Assembly: GCA_964633145.1 (NCBI GenBank)
Contig: CAZWFE010000007.1
Location: 1-64,000, forward strand
DNA from: CAJXSD01 sp964633145
Lineage (GTDB): Bacteria > Pseudomonadota > Alphaproteobacteria > Rhodobacterales > Rhodobacteraceae
Direction: 5' to 3'
Length of the DNA stretch: 64,000 nt
Part shown: in pieces, positions 44,158-52,956 of the stretch
Position numbering within the stretch: the stretch's first letter is position 1
Layout of the letters: each line of letters opens with the position of its first letter
Translations under genes and position numbers: made by a program
Notes under the pieces: model-generated
Databases searched by the model: none
Seen by the model: the letters and a program-made list of their open reading frames with translations, nothing else
What the model was told of the DNA's origin: nothing

Positions 44158-44673
44158 TTACTTGATTGTCGCCAAATATGCGATCAAGTTTGCACGATCT
44201 TCGACCTTGGGCAGGCCGCTGAAACCCATTTTTGTGCCTGGTGCATACGATTTTGGGTTTTCTAGGAAACCATTCAGGTTTTCGGGTGACCAAACATCGG
44301 CCACGGCGACCAATGCGCCTGAATACCCATAACCTGCAGCGGATCCGACCGCACGATCAACAACGCCGAACAGGTATGGACCTGTGCCGTTTGCGCCGTC
44401 ATCCAATTTGTGACACGCGCGGCATTTGCCGTATACTTTTTCGCCCTTTGCAGCATCAGCTGCCGCGTAAACTGCGGCGAAATCCAACACTTCGGCTGGT
44501 GCGGCGTCATCGCCGGCCTCTTCTACTACGATTTCATAGCCTGCTGCGTGATCTTCACCGTGGCCTGCTGGTCCTACGTGAAACAAAATTTCTGCCGCCC
44601 AATTTCCTAGCAAGAAAATCAAAAGCGCACCACAGAAGCCGCCTACAACCTTGGTGAATGTCATTGTGTCCAT
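44158..44673 (-). CDS. Membrane-anchored cytochrome c (CycM/cytochrome cy-like)
   Basis: The 171-residue protein has an uncleaved N-terminal membrane helix (about 9-30), an Ala/Glu-rich linker (about 33-72) and a class I cytochrome c domain. Heme binding is by CRACH at 84-88 and the likely axial Met149 in GTKMGFSG. Such cytochromes carry electrons from the bc1 complex to terminal oxidases while tethered to the membrane. It might feed the cbb3 oxidase encoded 10 kb away; that is inference. It is divergent from pheA and has a strong terminator. Confidence 0.93.
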   Translation of the reverse strand: MDTMTFTKVVGGFCGALLIFLLGNWAAEILFHVGPAGHGEDHAAGYEIVVEEAGDDAAPAEVLDFAAVYAAADAAKGEKVYGKCRACHKLDDGANGTGPYLFGVVDRAVGSAAGYGYSGALVAVADVWSPENLNGFLENPKSYAPGTKMGFSGLPKVEDRANLIAYLATIK

Positions 44674-44785
44674 AGCTTGTCTTCCATCTGCTAAAGTTTG
44701 GATGCTATGTATCGTGTTCCATCCCCTTTATGCAAGGTGTAGTATTGCGACGAAACGACCGAGATCACGAAAAAATGGAAAAAAA

Positions 44786-45619
44786 ATGACAAAACGAATT
44801 GCTTTTCAAGGTGAATTGGGTGCCTACAGCCACGAAGCCGCCTATGCCGCGCGTCCAGATATGGCGCCGCTGCCCTGCAAAACCTTTGATGACGTGATCG
44901 ACGCGGTGCGTAGCAAAGCGGCTGATTTGGCTGTTTTGCCGGTTGAAAATTCAACCTATGGCCGGGTCGCTGACATGCATCGTTTGCTGCCACAATCAGG
45001 CCTGCACATCATCGGGGAAACGTTTACGCGGGTGCGCATCTGCCTGATGGCCAATCCTGGCGTGACCATCGACGAAATCCAAAAGGTACGCGCGCATCTG
45101 GTTTTGTTGCCCCAAGCAGATGGATTTTTGAAAAAACACAACATCTTAGCAGAAGCAGCCGCTGACAGCGCGGGCGCAGCCGCGGAACTGGCGCAAAGCG
45201 GCGCGCGCGACAGTGGCGTTTTGGCATCCGAACTGGCGGCCAAATCCTATGGGCTGAATATTCTGGCCAAAGACATCGAAGATTACCACCACAACACCAC
45301 CCGTTTTCTGGTCATGTCGCCCAATCCTGACTATGATTTATCACAAGCCGACACAGTCATGACCACATTCGTTTTTCAAGTGCGCAATATTCCTGCCGCG
45401 CTTTACAAAGCGTTAGGCGGATTCGCGACAAATGGCGTGAACATGACAAAAATCGAAAGTTACATGGTCGGCGGATCCTTTACCGCAACGCAGTTTTATG
45501 CCGACATAGAAGGCCATCCCAACGACGAAAACGTAAAACGCGCGATGGAAGAATTGGAATACTTTACTGATTCGATCACGATTTTGGGAATATACCCGGC
45601 CGCAAAAGACCGGGTTTAA
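44786..45619 (+). CDS. pheA: Prephenate dehydratase
   Basis: PheA converts prephenate to phenylpyruvate in phenylalanine synthesis. From the ATG at 44786 the product is 277 residues (MTKRIAFQGELGAYSHEAAY); the frame extends upstream but without family features. The catalytic domain (about 1-185) has FQGELGAYSHEAA and the active-site HNTTRFLVM. The C-terminal ACT domain (about 195-275, ALYKALGGFATNGVNMTKIESY) should bind phenylalanine for feedback control. There is no chorismate mutase domain, so that activity is separate. Confidence 0.96.
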   Translation: MTKRIAFQGELGAYSHEAAYAARPDMAPLPCKTFDDVIDAVRSKAADLAVLPVENSTYGRVADMHRLLPQSGLHIIGETFTRVRICLMANPGVTIDEIQKVRAHLVLLPQADGFLKKHNILAEAAADSAGAAAELAQSGARDSGVLASELAAKSYGLNILAKDIEDYHHNTTRFLVMSPNPDYDLSQADTVMTTFVFQVRNIPAALYKALGGFATNGVNMTKIESYMVGGSFTATQFYADIEGHPNDENVKRAMEELEYFTDSITILGIYPAAKDRV

Positions 45620-45622
45620 TCC

Positions 45623-46084
45623 TTAGACCGCTTGATTTTCCAAATAACTCGCCAAGCGCGAAATACGTTCCTGAAATCTTTTATTGGCCTGCGCGCGGGC
45701 CAATTTTAATGACTGAACAAACAGCCGCGCAGAAAGCGTTTGGGGCTCCAATTCAATGTCCACTGACATGCGCGTTTGCGTTTGCGACAAGGGATCCAAT
45801 GTAACGGTGCTGCGTCCATTGATGTTGGGGCTAGAAAATTCAAACTGCATTTTGTCAGGGCTTGCCATTTCGACCAGTGTTGTCGAAATTTGGCGGTCCT
45901 TGCCTGCCAACCTAAAATTTGCATGCCAGGACATTCCAACGGCGGGGGACCCAGAATTGCCAGCCGTACATTCTAGGTTCAAGCCTTTTTCCTGGGCCAA
46001 TTTTTCGAAATATTCAAAATCTGACAACCGCTTGAACAGATCGTCCTGCGCCAGTTTCAAATCATGTGTCGCTGAAAATTGCAT
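45623..46084 (-). CDS. SRPBCC-family protein
   Basis: The 153-residue product looks like a START/polyketide-cyclase-like (SRPBCC) fold: an N-terminal MQFSATHDLKLAQDDLFKRL strand-helix, a beta-sheet middle and a long C-terminal helix (about 115-148). This fold binds hydrophobic ligands, but no ligand can be named. Its end faces pheA, three bases apart, and it is preceded by nudC on the same strand after 34 bases. There is no signal peptide. Confidence 0.7.
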   Translation of the reverse strand: MQFSATHDLKLAQDDLFKRLSDFEYFEKLAQEKGLNLECTAGNSGSPAVGMSWHANFRLAGKDRQISTTLVEMASPDKMQFEFSSPNINGRSTVTLDPLSQTQTRMSVDIELEPQTLSARLFVQSLKLARAQANKRFQERISRLASYLENQAV

Positions 46085-46118
46085 GGGTACCTCGTAATTA
46101 ATTAGCGTTATTCATTTA

Positions 46119-47066
46119 TCAAAGCGTATCCGACATCCAGCTGCGAATTAGATAATGCGCAATGGACCCCGGCCGTGCGGGCATGATCGTCGTATCATGG
46201 CCCGAAAAAACATCCATCATCTGTGATCGTGAAACCCACTTTGCATCATCGATTTCATTTGGATCAATAACAATATCGCGACTTGTCGCATGTCCGTGAC
46301 ATCCAAACATCAGCGAATTGGGAAACGGCCAAGGTTGCGACGTTATATACCTTACATCGCCAACTTGGACCTGTGTTTCCTCATAAACTTCGCGACGAAC
46401 GGCTGCTTCGATTGTTTCGCCGGGTTCGACAAAGCCCGCCAAACAGGAATACATGCCGTCTGGCCATTGCGGTGAGCGCCCCAATAAAATATCGGTTCCC
46501 TGCGTGATCAACATAATCACAACCGGATCTGTTCGTGGGAAATGTTGCGCGCCACAGCTGGAACAGCTGCGCTGCCACCCAGATTGCACCATCTGACTTG
46601 GGTGACCACATTTTGCACAAAACTTATGGGATCGATGCCATTCTAGTAACGCCTTGGCGCTGGCAGCCAACTCTGCATCGCGCGCAGACATCTGTGTCAA
46701 AACTGAACGCATTTCTACAAAAACAAAGTTTTCTGGAAAACTTGGATGCCGCTGCTGCGTGGGATCAAAAAAAACATTAGTATCGGGGTCAGTGCCCGTT
46801 TCAGGTTCCCACGACGATAGATCCGTCGCGAAACAGCGCCCACCCACATCTTGGCCCAAAAATATATAGGGCTGACCCGCCAATTCCGGATGCAGCGAAT
46901 CCAATCGCACAACTGAATGATCGGCTGCAAGATCGACCAGTATCTTGCCACGCCACAATACAATCGACACATCCTGCGCACGCGGCGTAGCGTCTGGCGT
47001 TCCACGCAAATGTGCCATCCGATCCAAATTAGAACCAGAAAATGCTAAAAATCCATTGGCCGCCAT
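46119..47066 (-). CDS. nudC: NAD+ diphosphatase NudC
   Basis: NudC hydrolyses NAD(H) to NMN(H) and AMP and can remove NAD caps from RNA. The 315-residue product has an N-terminal domain, a four-Cys zinc ribbon (CAKCGH, then CSSCGAQHFPRTDP), and the Nudix box GFVEPGETIEAAVRREVYEE. The NudC-specific SQPWPFPNS follows the box. All catalytic glutamates are present. The ATG at 47066 has AGGAAATGAC upstream. It is divergent from the SRP RNA. Confidence 0.95.
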   Translation of the reverse strand: MAANGFLAFSGSNLDRMAHLRGTPDATPRAQDVSIVLWRGKILVDLAADHSVVRLDSLHPELAGQPYIFLGQDVGGRCFATDLSSWEPETGTDPDTNVFFDPTQQRHPSFPENFVFVEMRSVLTQMSARDAELAASAKALLEWHRSHKFCAKCGHPSQMVQSGWQRSCSSCGAQHFPRTDPVVIMLITQGTDILLGRSPQWPDGMYSCLAGFVEPGETIEAAVRREVYEETQVQVGDVRYITSQPWPFPNSLMFGCHGHATSRDIVIDPNEIDDAKWVSRSQMMDVFSGHDTTIMPARPGSIAHYLIRSWMSDTL

Positions 47067-47139
47067 ATGTCATTTCCTTTTGCGTTTCTTATCTTTTGTC
47101 ATGCAATCTTGGGCAGTTCAATGTCGCGCACCAGATGGG

Positions 47140-47168
47140 TTGCATTTTTTACAAAGACATCTTATTTG
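47140..47168 (+). promoter_or_regulatory. Sigma-70-type promoter of the SRP RNA gene
   Basis: TTGCAT (47140-47145) and TATTTG (47163-47168) are separated by 17 bases and end about five bases before the first paired base of the SRP RNA. This is close to the housekeeping consensus. Confidence 0.65.
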
Positions 47169-47172
47169 ATCG

Positions 47173-47271
47173 GTGAGAGGTTGGCGTGGGCAAGCCGTTC
47201 GCCAACCCGGTCAGGTCCGGAAGGAAGCAGCCGCAACGAACCCAGCTTGGGTCGCTGTCCAGCCTCTCACT
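47173..47271 (+). ncRNA. ffs: Signal recognition particle RNA, small bacterial 4.5S type
   Basis: The RNA pairs with Ffh to target nascent membrane proteins. The ends GTGAGAGG and CCTCTCAC pair (8 bp), and the arms fold into one long hairpin. The conserved tip is present, GGTCAGGTCC followed by GGAAGGAAGCAGCC, with the GGAA tetraloop and the asymmetric loop that binds Ffh. About 100 nucleotides, normal for Gram-negative bacteria. TTTT follows the last paired base and may end transcription. A dnaX-ybaB-recR operon lies nearby. Confidence 0.95.
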
Positions 47272-47303
47272 TTTCCATCACATACAGTGCCAAATACAAT
47301 GGA

Positions 47304-47789
47304 TCAGGGATATTGACTGGCCCAATCGCGTTGTTTTGGCGTTTCCACAGCACAGGGTCGGACAGCGCGCAGTGCCGCCAGTGCGGCATCAGGGTCCATA
47401 CCTGATTCGACCATCACCCGCAGTGCCGCCATGCCGGAACGACCACACCCCCCATAACAATGAAACAAAATGTGCCCACCTTGCGCCAACACCTGATGGA
47501 AAAATGGCGACATTGCATTCCAAACGGTTTGCACAGCGATATCGGGCGCGCCAAAATCGCTGACAGGGACGGACAGCCATTTTATGCCGTTTTCTAGCAG
47601 TTGGTCCGCAAGATCGCCGGCACCCTTGTCGCGCAATTCGGGCAGCGTGGTCATAGACACAACCAATTCTGCGGGCCATTGCGTAATCGTTTCAATGTCA
47701 GCCGCCAAATCCCCCGTGCGCCCGGGCATTTGCGAAATCCCAATGCGACCGGCCCCCATGGGCAAGTCATAAATTTTGAATTCTGTCAT
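47304..47789 (-). CDS. Protein tyrosine/dual-specificity phosphatase-like protein
   Basis: The 161-residue product has a Cys-x5-Arg active-site loop, HCYGGCGRSGMAALRV near residues 109-124. A DFGAPDI segment near residue 77 may carry the general-acid Asp. This places it in the small cytoplasmic phosphatase group. There is no membrane helix or signal. It is convergent with the SRP RNA (about 33 bases apart) and divergent from dnaX. Its substrate is unknown; proteins, sugars or nucleotides are possible in this family. Confidence 0.82.
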   Translation of the reverse strand: MTEFKIYDLPMGAGRIGISQMPGRTGDLAADIETITQWPAELVVSMTTLPELRDKGAGDLADQLLENGIKWLSVPVSDFGAPDIAVQTVWNAMSPFFHQVLAQGGHILFHCYGGCGRSGMAALRVMVESGMDPDAALAALRAVRPCAVETPKQRDWASQYP

Positions 47790-47880
47790 AAATCACCAAT
47801 TTTGCCATCTGGGAACAGTATGAACACTGGACCTTAGCGCCACAAGGCCTTAGCTTATACAAAACAAACGGCGAGGCACC

Positions 47881-49662
47881 ATGTCCGAAACACACACAGA
47901 CAGTTATCAGGTTTTAGCGCGAAAATATCGCCCCGAGACCTTTGCTGATCTTGTCGGTCAAGATGCGATGGTGCGAACATTAAAAAATGCTTTCGCAGCG
48001 GACCGCATTGCACAAGCATTTGTTATGACTGGTATTCGTGGAACCGGTAAAACCACGACGGCACGCATTATCGCCAAGGGCATGAATTGTATCGGCCCCG
48101 ATGGACAGGGTGGCCCAACCACCGACCCCTGTGGCAGCTGTGAACATTGCACCGCCATCATGCAGGGACGCCATGTCGATGTAATGGAAATGGACGCCGC
48201 CAGCCGCACAGGTGTCGACGATATCCGCGAAATCATCGATAGTGTGCATTATCGTGCCGCATCGGCGCGATATAAAATCTATATCATCGACGAAGTTCAC
48301 ATGCTGTCGACGAACGCCTTTAACGCGTTGCTGAAAACGCTAGAAGAACCCCCAGCGCATGTGAAATTCATTTTCGCGACCACCGAAATTCGCAAGGTGC
48401 CCGTAACGGTTCTGTCACGCTGTCAACGATTTGACCTGCGCCGGATCGAACCCGAAGTTATGATTGGTTTGTTGCGCAAAATTGCAACAGCCGAAAATGC
48501 CGAGATTTCAGACGATGCGCTGGCATTGATCACCCGCGCCGCCGAAGGGTCTGCACGTGATGCAACGTCGTTACTGGATCAGGCGATCAGCCATGGCGCC
48601 GGCGAAACCACAGCCGACCAAGTGCGCGCCATGTTGGGTCTGGCCGATCGTGGCCGCGTTATGGATTTGTTTGACATGATCCTGCGCGGTGATGCGACAG
48701 CGGCCTTGGCAGAAATCGGTCAGCAATATTCGGACGGCGCGGATCCGATGGCAATTTTACGCGATTTGGCTGAAATCACCCACTGGGTGTCTGTGGTCAA
48801 AATCACGCCCGACGCAGCCGAAGATCCTACAGTTTCGCCCGATGAACGTATGCGTGGACGCACGATGGCTGACGCTTTGCCAATGCGTGTTCTGACACGG
48901 ATGTGGCAAATGCTGCTTAAGGCACTGGACGAAGTTGCCACAGCGCCCAATGCTATGATGGCCGCGGAAATGGCCGTTATCCGCCTGACCCATGTGGCAG
49001 ACCTGCCCACGCCCGAGGAATTGGTACGCAAGCTAAATGATATGCCCACACCCCCACCCGCGGGTCCAGGTGGCGGCGGATCACGTCCAGCGCAAACACA
49101 TAGCCCGCAAAGCCCTGCTAGTCACACAAGCCACGGCACACATGGGATGTCCAATCATACCAGCGGCGGGACAACGATGCACGGGTCAGGAAACACCGTA
49201 TTGGCCGTCGCGGGCGATGCTGCGTTGTCTTATTATGCCAGCTTTGATCACGTGATCGATCTGATACGATCCCAACGCGATGTTAAATTGTTGGTCGAGG
49301 TTGAAACAACACTGCGCCTTGCAGCATATCAGCCAGGTCGGATAGAATTTGAACCCACACATGCCGCCGCCCCGGATTTGGCCCAAAGGTTGGGCAGCCG
49401 ACTACAAAGTTGGACAGGCAAACGCTGGGTCGTCAGCATCGTCGCCCAAGGGGGCGCAGAAACCATCGCAGAAAAACGCGATGCCGCAGAATTGGCACTG
49501 CGCGCCAAGGCCCAAGAACACCCGCTGGTACAGGCCGTTCTTGGTGCGTTTCCAAAGGCTGAGATCACAAAAATTAAAACGATCCAAGACATCACCGCAT
49601 CCGCGCAGGCCGACGCCCTGCCCGAAGTCGAAGATGAATGGGACCCTTTCGAAGAAGAGTAG
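47881..49662 (+). CDS. dnaX: DNA polymerase III subunit gamma/tau
   Basis: DnaX is the AAA+ clamp-loader ATPase that also holds the replisome together. The 593-residue product has VLARKYRPETFADLVGQDAM, Walker A GIRGTGKTTTAR (about 51), a zinc module (Cys at PCGSCEHC) and Walker B IIDEVHML. The sensor segment ATTEIRKVPVTVLSRCQRFD follows. After the clamp-loader core (about 1-370) a Gly/Pro/His/Ser-rich linker (about 385-440) leads to a C-terminal tau-like domain. I saw no obvious frameshift slip site for a gamma form. It leads the dnaX-ybaB-recR operon, nine bases before ybaB. Confidence 0.97.
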   Translation: MSETHTDSYQVLARKYRPETFADLVGQDAMVRTLKNAFAADRIAQAFVMTGIRGTGKTTTARIIAKGMNCIGPDGQGGPTTDPCGSCEHCTAIMQGRHVDVMEMDAASRTGVDDIREIIDSVHYRAASARYKIYIIDEVHMLSTNAFNALLKTLEEPPAHVKFIFATTEIRKVPVTVLSRCQRFDLRRIEPEVMIGLLRKIATAENAEISDDALALITRAAEGSARDATSLLDQAISHGAGETTADQVRAMLGLADRGRVMDLFDMILRGDATAALAEIGQQYSDGADPMAILRDLAEITHWVSVVKITPDAAEDPTVSPDERMRGRTMADALPMRVLTRMWQMLLKALDEVATAPNAMMAAEMAVIRLTHVADLPTPEELVRKLNDMPTPPPAGPGGGGSRPAQTHSPQSPASHTSHGTHGMSNHTSGGTTMHGSGNTVLAVAGDAALSYYASFDHVIDLIRSQRDVKLLVEVETTLRLAAYQPGRIEFEPTHAAAPDLAQRLGSRLQSWTGKRWVVSIVAQGGAETIAEKRDAAELALRAKAQEHPLVQAVLGAFPKAEITKIKTIQDITASAQADALPEVEDEWDPFEEE

Positions 49663-49671
49663 GAGAACACG

Positions 49672-50016
49672 ATGTTCAAAGGTTTAGGCGCAATGGGCGA
49701 CATGGCAAAAATGATGAAAGCCGCCCAGGAAATGCAGGGCAAAATGGCCCAAATGCAAGAAGAAATGCACAACATTATGGTGACTGGCGAAGCCGGCGCA
49801 GGTTTGGTCAAAGCGACATGCTCTGCCAAAGGTGACCTGAAATCACTAGACATTGATCCCAGCATTTTTTCCAAAGATGACAAAGAAGTCGTAGAAGACC
49901 TGATCGTGGCCGCTGTCAAAGATGCACAAGACCGTGCCGCCCAGCGCGCCCAAGAAGAAATGCAAAAAATGACCCAAGATATGGGCCTGCCCGCGGGCAT
50001 GAACCTGCCGTTTTAA
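49672..50016 (+). CDS. YbaB/EbfC nucleoid-associated protein
   Basis: YbaB-type proteins are small dimers that bind DNA and lie beside recR in most bacteria. The 114-residue product starts MFKGLGAMGDMAKMMKAAQE, with a Met-rich helix. The family core follows, GAGLVKATCSAKGDLKSLDIDP, with a C-terminal helix ending LPAGMNLPF. The ATG follows AGGAG. It sits nine bases after dnaX and three before recR, so all three are likely one transcript. A precise role is not established for the family. Confidence 0.95.
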   Translation: MFKGLGAMGDMAKMMKAAQEMQGKMAQMQEEMHNIMVTGEAGAGLVKATCSAKGDLKSLDIDPSIFSKDDKEVVEDLIVAAVKDAQDRAAQRAQEEMQKMTQDMGLPAGMNLPF

Positions 50017-50019
50017 ACA

Positions 50020-50613
50020 ATGGCGCAAAATCGCGATATTGATGATCTGATTGATTTAATGGCCAAGCTGCCTGGGCTTGGCCCCAGGTCAGCCCGTCGC
50101 GCCGTATTGCACCTGATCCGCAAGCGCGGTCAGCTACTTGGCCCACTTGCGACCCAAATGCAGCGTGTTGCAGATACCGCCTGCGAATGCCTGAACTGCG
50201 GGAATATTGGCACCGCAGAGATTTGCAAAATCTGCCAAACACCAGAACGGCAAAACGGCATTATATGCGTCGTAGAGGATGTTGCAGATCTGTGGGCAAT
50301 GGAACGCGCCAGCGTTTTTAAGGGGCGATATCATGTCTTGGGCGGCACACTTTCTGCTTTGGACGGCGTCGGCCCAGATGATCTGCGCATTCCAAAGTTG
50401 CAAGACCGCGTTGTAACAGAAAACGTAGGCGAAGTGATTTTAGCACTGAATGCAACAATAGATGGCCAAACAACCGCCCACTATATCGCAGACCAACTTG
50501 AAAACCGTTGCAATGTGACCTCATTGGCCCAAGGCGTACCAATCGGTGGCGAATTGGATTATTTGGACGACGGCACGATCACCGCCGCCCTAAATGCACG
50601 CCGTAAACTTTAG
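50020..50613 (+). CDS. recR: Recombination protein RecR
   Basis: RecR works with RecO (and RecF) to load RecA at gaps. The 197-residue product has a helix-hairpin-helix (LPGLGPRSARRAVLHLI, about 15-31) and a four-Cys zinc finger (CLNCGNIGTAEICKICQ, about 57-73). A Toprim domain (about 85-175) shows ICVVEDVADLWAMERA and HVLGGTLSALDGVGPDDL. It starts three bases after ybaB. Its stop overlaps the convergent decarboxylase stop by four bases. Confidence 0.97.
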   Translation: MAQNRDIDDLIDLMAKLPGLGPRSARRAVLHLIRKRGQLLGPLATQMQRVADTACECLNCGNIGTAEICKICQTPERQNGIICVVEDVADLWAMERASVFKGRYHVLGGTLSALDGVGPDDLRIPKLQDRVVTENVGEVILALNATIDGQTTAHYIADQLENRCNVTSLAQGVPIGGELDYLDDGTITAALNARRKL

Positions 50614-51776
50614 ACGATTAACACATCCAATGGCGGAAAACCGTTAAAGCAAACGGATGAATATGTCGTTGTATAGGCACCACAGGATTTAATCATGATT
50701 TTATCGCCCGCGGTTAATGCCATCGGTAACATCATGGGACGTTTTTCATATAAAACATCCGCGCTGTCACAACTTGGTCCAGCCACAATACACGGCCCCA
50801 TGTCACCCTGATCTTTGTCGGTGACAAACTGATACCGGATCGCTTCGTCCATAGTTTCGGCCAAACCAGAAAACTTGCCAATGTCCAAATAAACCCAGCG
50901 GTGCAAATCATCCGCAGACTTCCGAGACACCAACAGAACCTCTGCTGCGATAACGCCGGCCTCGGCCACCATTCCGCGTCCAGGTTCTGCCATAACATAT
51001 GTCGCATCAGGAAAGCGTGCATTTACCATGCCCATCACTTCTGCTGCATAGGCATTGGGGGCCTCTACGTCATAATCATAAGCAGCAGGAAACCCACCCC
51101 CAATATTGATAAGGTGCAAGCCAAATCCAGCATCTTGGGCATCGCGCCAAACAGCGGCCACTTGGTCCAGGGTTTGCTGCCACATCGCTGCATGTCGCGT
51201 CTGTGATCCAACATGAAACGACATGCCAACAGGCCGCAATCCCAATTCAACTGCGCGCTGAAACAATCCCAAGGCCGCCACAGGTGCGCACCCAAACTTG
51301 CGTGACAACGGCCAATCCGCCCCTGTTGCGCCAACCAACAGCCGCAAATAAACCTGTGCACCAGGCGCATTTTCGGCAATTTTTTCCAGCTCTTGCTCTG
51401 CATCAAAGGCGAACAACCGCAATCCCGCCGCATAAGCAAATGCAATATCAGCAGGCCGTTTGATGGTGTTGCCAAATGAAATATGCGCAGGATCAGCCCC
51501 CAACGCCAAACATTGTTCAATCTCGCCACGCGAAGCCGCATCAAAACGCGCGCCTTCATCTAACAGCGTGCGCAGCACTGCCTCATGCGGGTTCGCTTTG
51601 ACCGCATAATGAATATGCGCCCGACCCAAACCTTGCGCAAGGGTGCGGTACTGAAACCGCACAGCATCCAAACTCATCACCAAAGTGGGTTTAGAAAAAT
51701 CCCGTGCACGGATTTCGTCAAACAAAAATTGTGTAAAAGAAGGGCAACGCCCTTCTGGCAACACGGCTACGTTCAT
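50610..51776 (-). CDS. Ornithine decarboxylase, fold III PLP family
   Basis: This enzyme makes putrescine from ornithine; some relatives also accept lysine. From the ATG at 51776 the product is 388 residues (MNVAVLPEGRCPSFTQFLF); GGAG lies six bases upstream, and two earlier in-frame ATGs are less well placed. The PLP-barrel shows YAVKANP (the PLP lysine, near 65), FHVGSQT, NIGGGFPAAY and AEPGRGMVAEAG. The C-terminal barrel has CDSADVLYEK (the active-site Cys and Asp) and GAYTTTYSS. An RNA leader of speF type lies directly upstream. Its end overlaps recR by four bases. Confidence 0.9.
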   Translation of the reverse strand: MNVAVLPEGRCPSFTQFLFDEIRARDFSKPTLVMSLDAVRFQYRTLAQGLGRAHIHYAVKANPHEAVLRTLLDEGARFDAASRGEIEQCLALGADPAHISFGNTIKRPADIAFAYAAGLRLFAFDAEQELEKIAENAPGAQVYLRLLVGATGADWPLSRKFGCAPVAALGLFQRAVELGLRPVGMSFHVGSQTRHAAMWQQTLDQVAAVWRDAQDAGFGLHLINIGGGFPAAYDYDVEAPNAYAAEVMGMVNARFPDATYVMAEPGRGMVAEAGVIAAEVLLVSRKSADDLHRWVYLDIGKFSGLAETMDEAIRYQFVTDKDQGDMGPCIVAGPSCDSADVLYEKRPMMLPMALTAGDKIMIKSCGAYTTTYSSVCFNGFPPLDVLIV

Positions 51777-51787
51777 GGTCATCTCCA

Positions 51788-51902
51788 TAATTTACCCCGA
51801 CATTTAAGTCGGCAAAGTCCATTTCGGAGACGTTACCGTCGCTACGTAAACACTGGGTCCCAGACCCGGCCAGAGGCGCGTGCGTTGGCGTCTATGCGCC
51901 GC
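51788..51902 (-). ncRNA. speF-type leader RNA of ornithine decarboxylase
   Basis: On the minus strand, just before the decarboxylase, several short stems follow each other: GGCGCATAGACGCC, GGGTCTGGGACCC, GACGGTAACGTC and CCGACTTAAATGTCGG. The core GCGCCTCTGGCCGGGTC, then TACGTAGCGACGGTAACGTC, then CGAAATGGACTTTGCC, agrees with what I recall of the alphaproteobacterial speF motif, a conserved RNA upstream of ornithine decarboxylase genes. The last stem lies next to the ribosome site, so it probably controls translation or termination. Whether it senses a polyamine is not known from this sequence. Confidence 0.75.
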
Positions 51903-52031
51903 AACATATGAGCATTTATTATTTTAGCAAGACCTATTTTTCATCACCCAAATATTTCAAACAACATATTGAAATAAAATGAAAGTTTCTTTCACTTTTG
52001 ATAAATACTCTGGGTGAATTGGCCGCAGGCC

Positions 52032-52050
52032 AAGAGGGCAAAGCCCTCTT
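52032..52050. terminator. Inverted repeat downstream of trcR
   Basis: AAGAGGGC and GCCCTCTT form an 8-bp stem with a three-base loop, next to a second small hairpin GGCC-GCA-GGCC at 52021-52031. It lies 17 bases after the trcR stop. No T-run follows, so intrinsic termination is possible but not certain. Confidence 0.5.
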
Positions 52051-52066
52051 AGCCCCACAATATCAT

Positions 52067-52813
52067 TTAACGATCGTCCAAATCAGGCTGATCGTCAGAA
52101 TCAGGCAAGTTAAAGAAACTATCCGCATCCAGATAATCCTGATCTGATTTTTCATCATCATCAGCGATACCAAATGCGTCCAATCCGGACATACCATCCT
52201 CAATTTTAGGCTCTGCCGGCATCTCCAAGGATTGTTCCGTGCTTACCAATTTACGGCGCTCATCATCGGTCATTACTGTACCGTCACCGGATTTCTTAGC
52301 CACTGCTTTTTGGACGGCCTGGTCCAACTCGGATTGCTTACACAATCCCAAAGCAACAGGATCAATCGGCGTAATATTCGCGATATTCCAGTGCGTGCGT
52401 TCACGAATGGCTTGAATGGTAGGCTTTGTTGTACCAATCAATTTTGACACTTGCGCGTCTGACAACTCGGGGTGAAATTTGACCAACCACAAAATTGATG
52501 CAGGGCGGTCTTGGCGCTTTGACAACGGTGTATACCGTGGACCGCGACGCTTTTCCTCGCCTACTGCGGCGGGGTTAAATTTCAGCTTCAGTTTGTGCAG
52601 TGGATCCGCCTCGGCTTTTTCGATATCAGCCGCATCCAATTGATTATTTGCCACAGGGTCAAATCCCTTGACCCCAACAGCAACATCACCATCAGCAATG
52701 CCTTGGATTTCCAGTTCATGCATCCCGACAAAATCAGCAATCTGCTTAAATGTCAGTGTCGTATTATCAACCAGCCAAACAGCTGTTGCGCGCGCCATAA
52801 TTGGTTTAGCCAT
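52067..52813 (-). CDS. trcR: Cell-cycle transcriptional regulator TrcR (DUF1013)
   Basis: TrcR is an alphaproteobacterial regulator described in Rhodobacterales and Caulobacter-type cell-cycle networks. From the ATG at 52813 (MAKPIMARATAVWLVDN) the product is 248 residues, with GGAGTAGCAC upstream; an in-frame start 25 codons earlier is unlikely. The DUF1013 core has an N-terminal region (about 1-75) and a second helix-turn-helix-like region (SDAQVSKLIGTTKPTIQAIRER, about 115-140). A very acidic, disordered C-terminus (about 195-248, rich in Asp and Ser) follows. It is alone on its transcript, divergent from the RNase T2 gene. Confidence 0.85.
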   Translation of the reverse strand: MAKPIMARATAVWLVDNTTLTFKQIADFVGMHELEIQGIADGDVAVGVKGFDPVANNQLDAADIEKAEADPLHKLKLKFNPAAVGEEKRRGPRYTPLSKRQDRPASILWLVKFHPELSDAQVSKLIGTTKPTIQAIRERTHWNIANITPIDPVALGLCKQSELDQAVQKAVAKKSGDGTVMTDDERRKLVSTEQSLEMPAEPKIEDGMSGLDAFGIADDDEKSDQDYLDADSFFNLPDSDDQPDLDDR

Positions 52814-52956
52814 TGTGCTACTCCTTATACAAAACTTTCCCGAATACAAAGCTTTCCCAATGCCTGACACGCAGGCGGCCTTTTCCAAGGCAGGTTACCG
52901 TTGTAGGGGAACTTGGATGACTATATACCGTCATAAAACAAGAAAGGAAAGAGCGA

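Noticed and set aside
49329..50000. Minus-strand open frame of 223 codons across dnaX and ybaB
   Set aside because: It spans the end of dnaX and all of ybaB in antisense, with a Ser/Ala-rich, featureless product.
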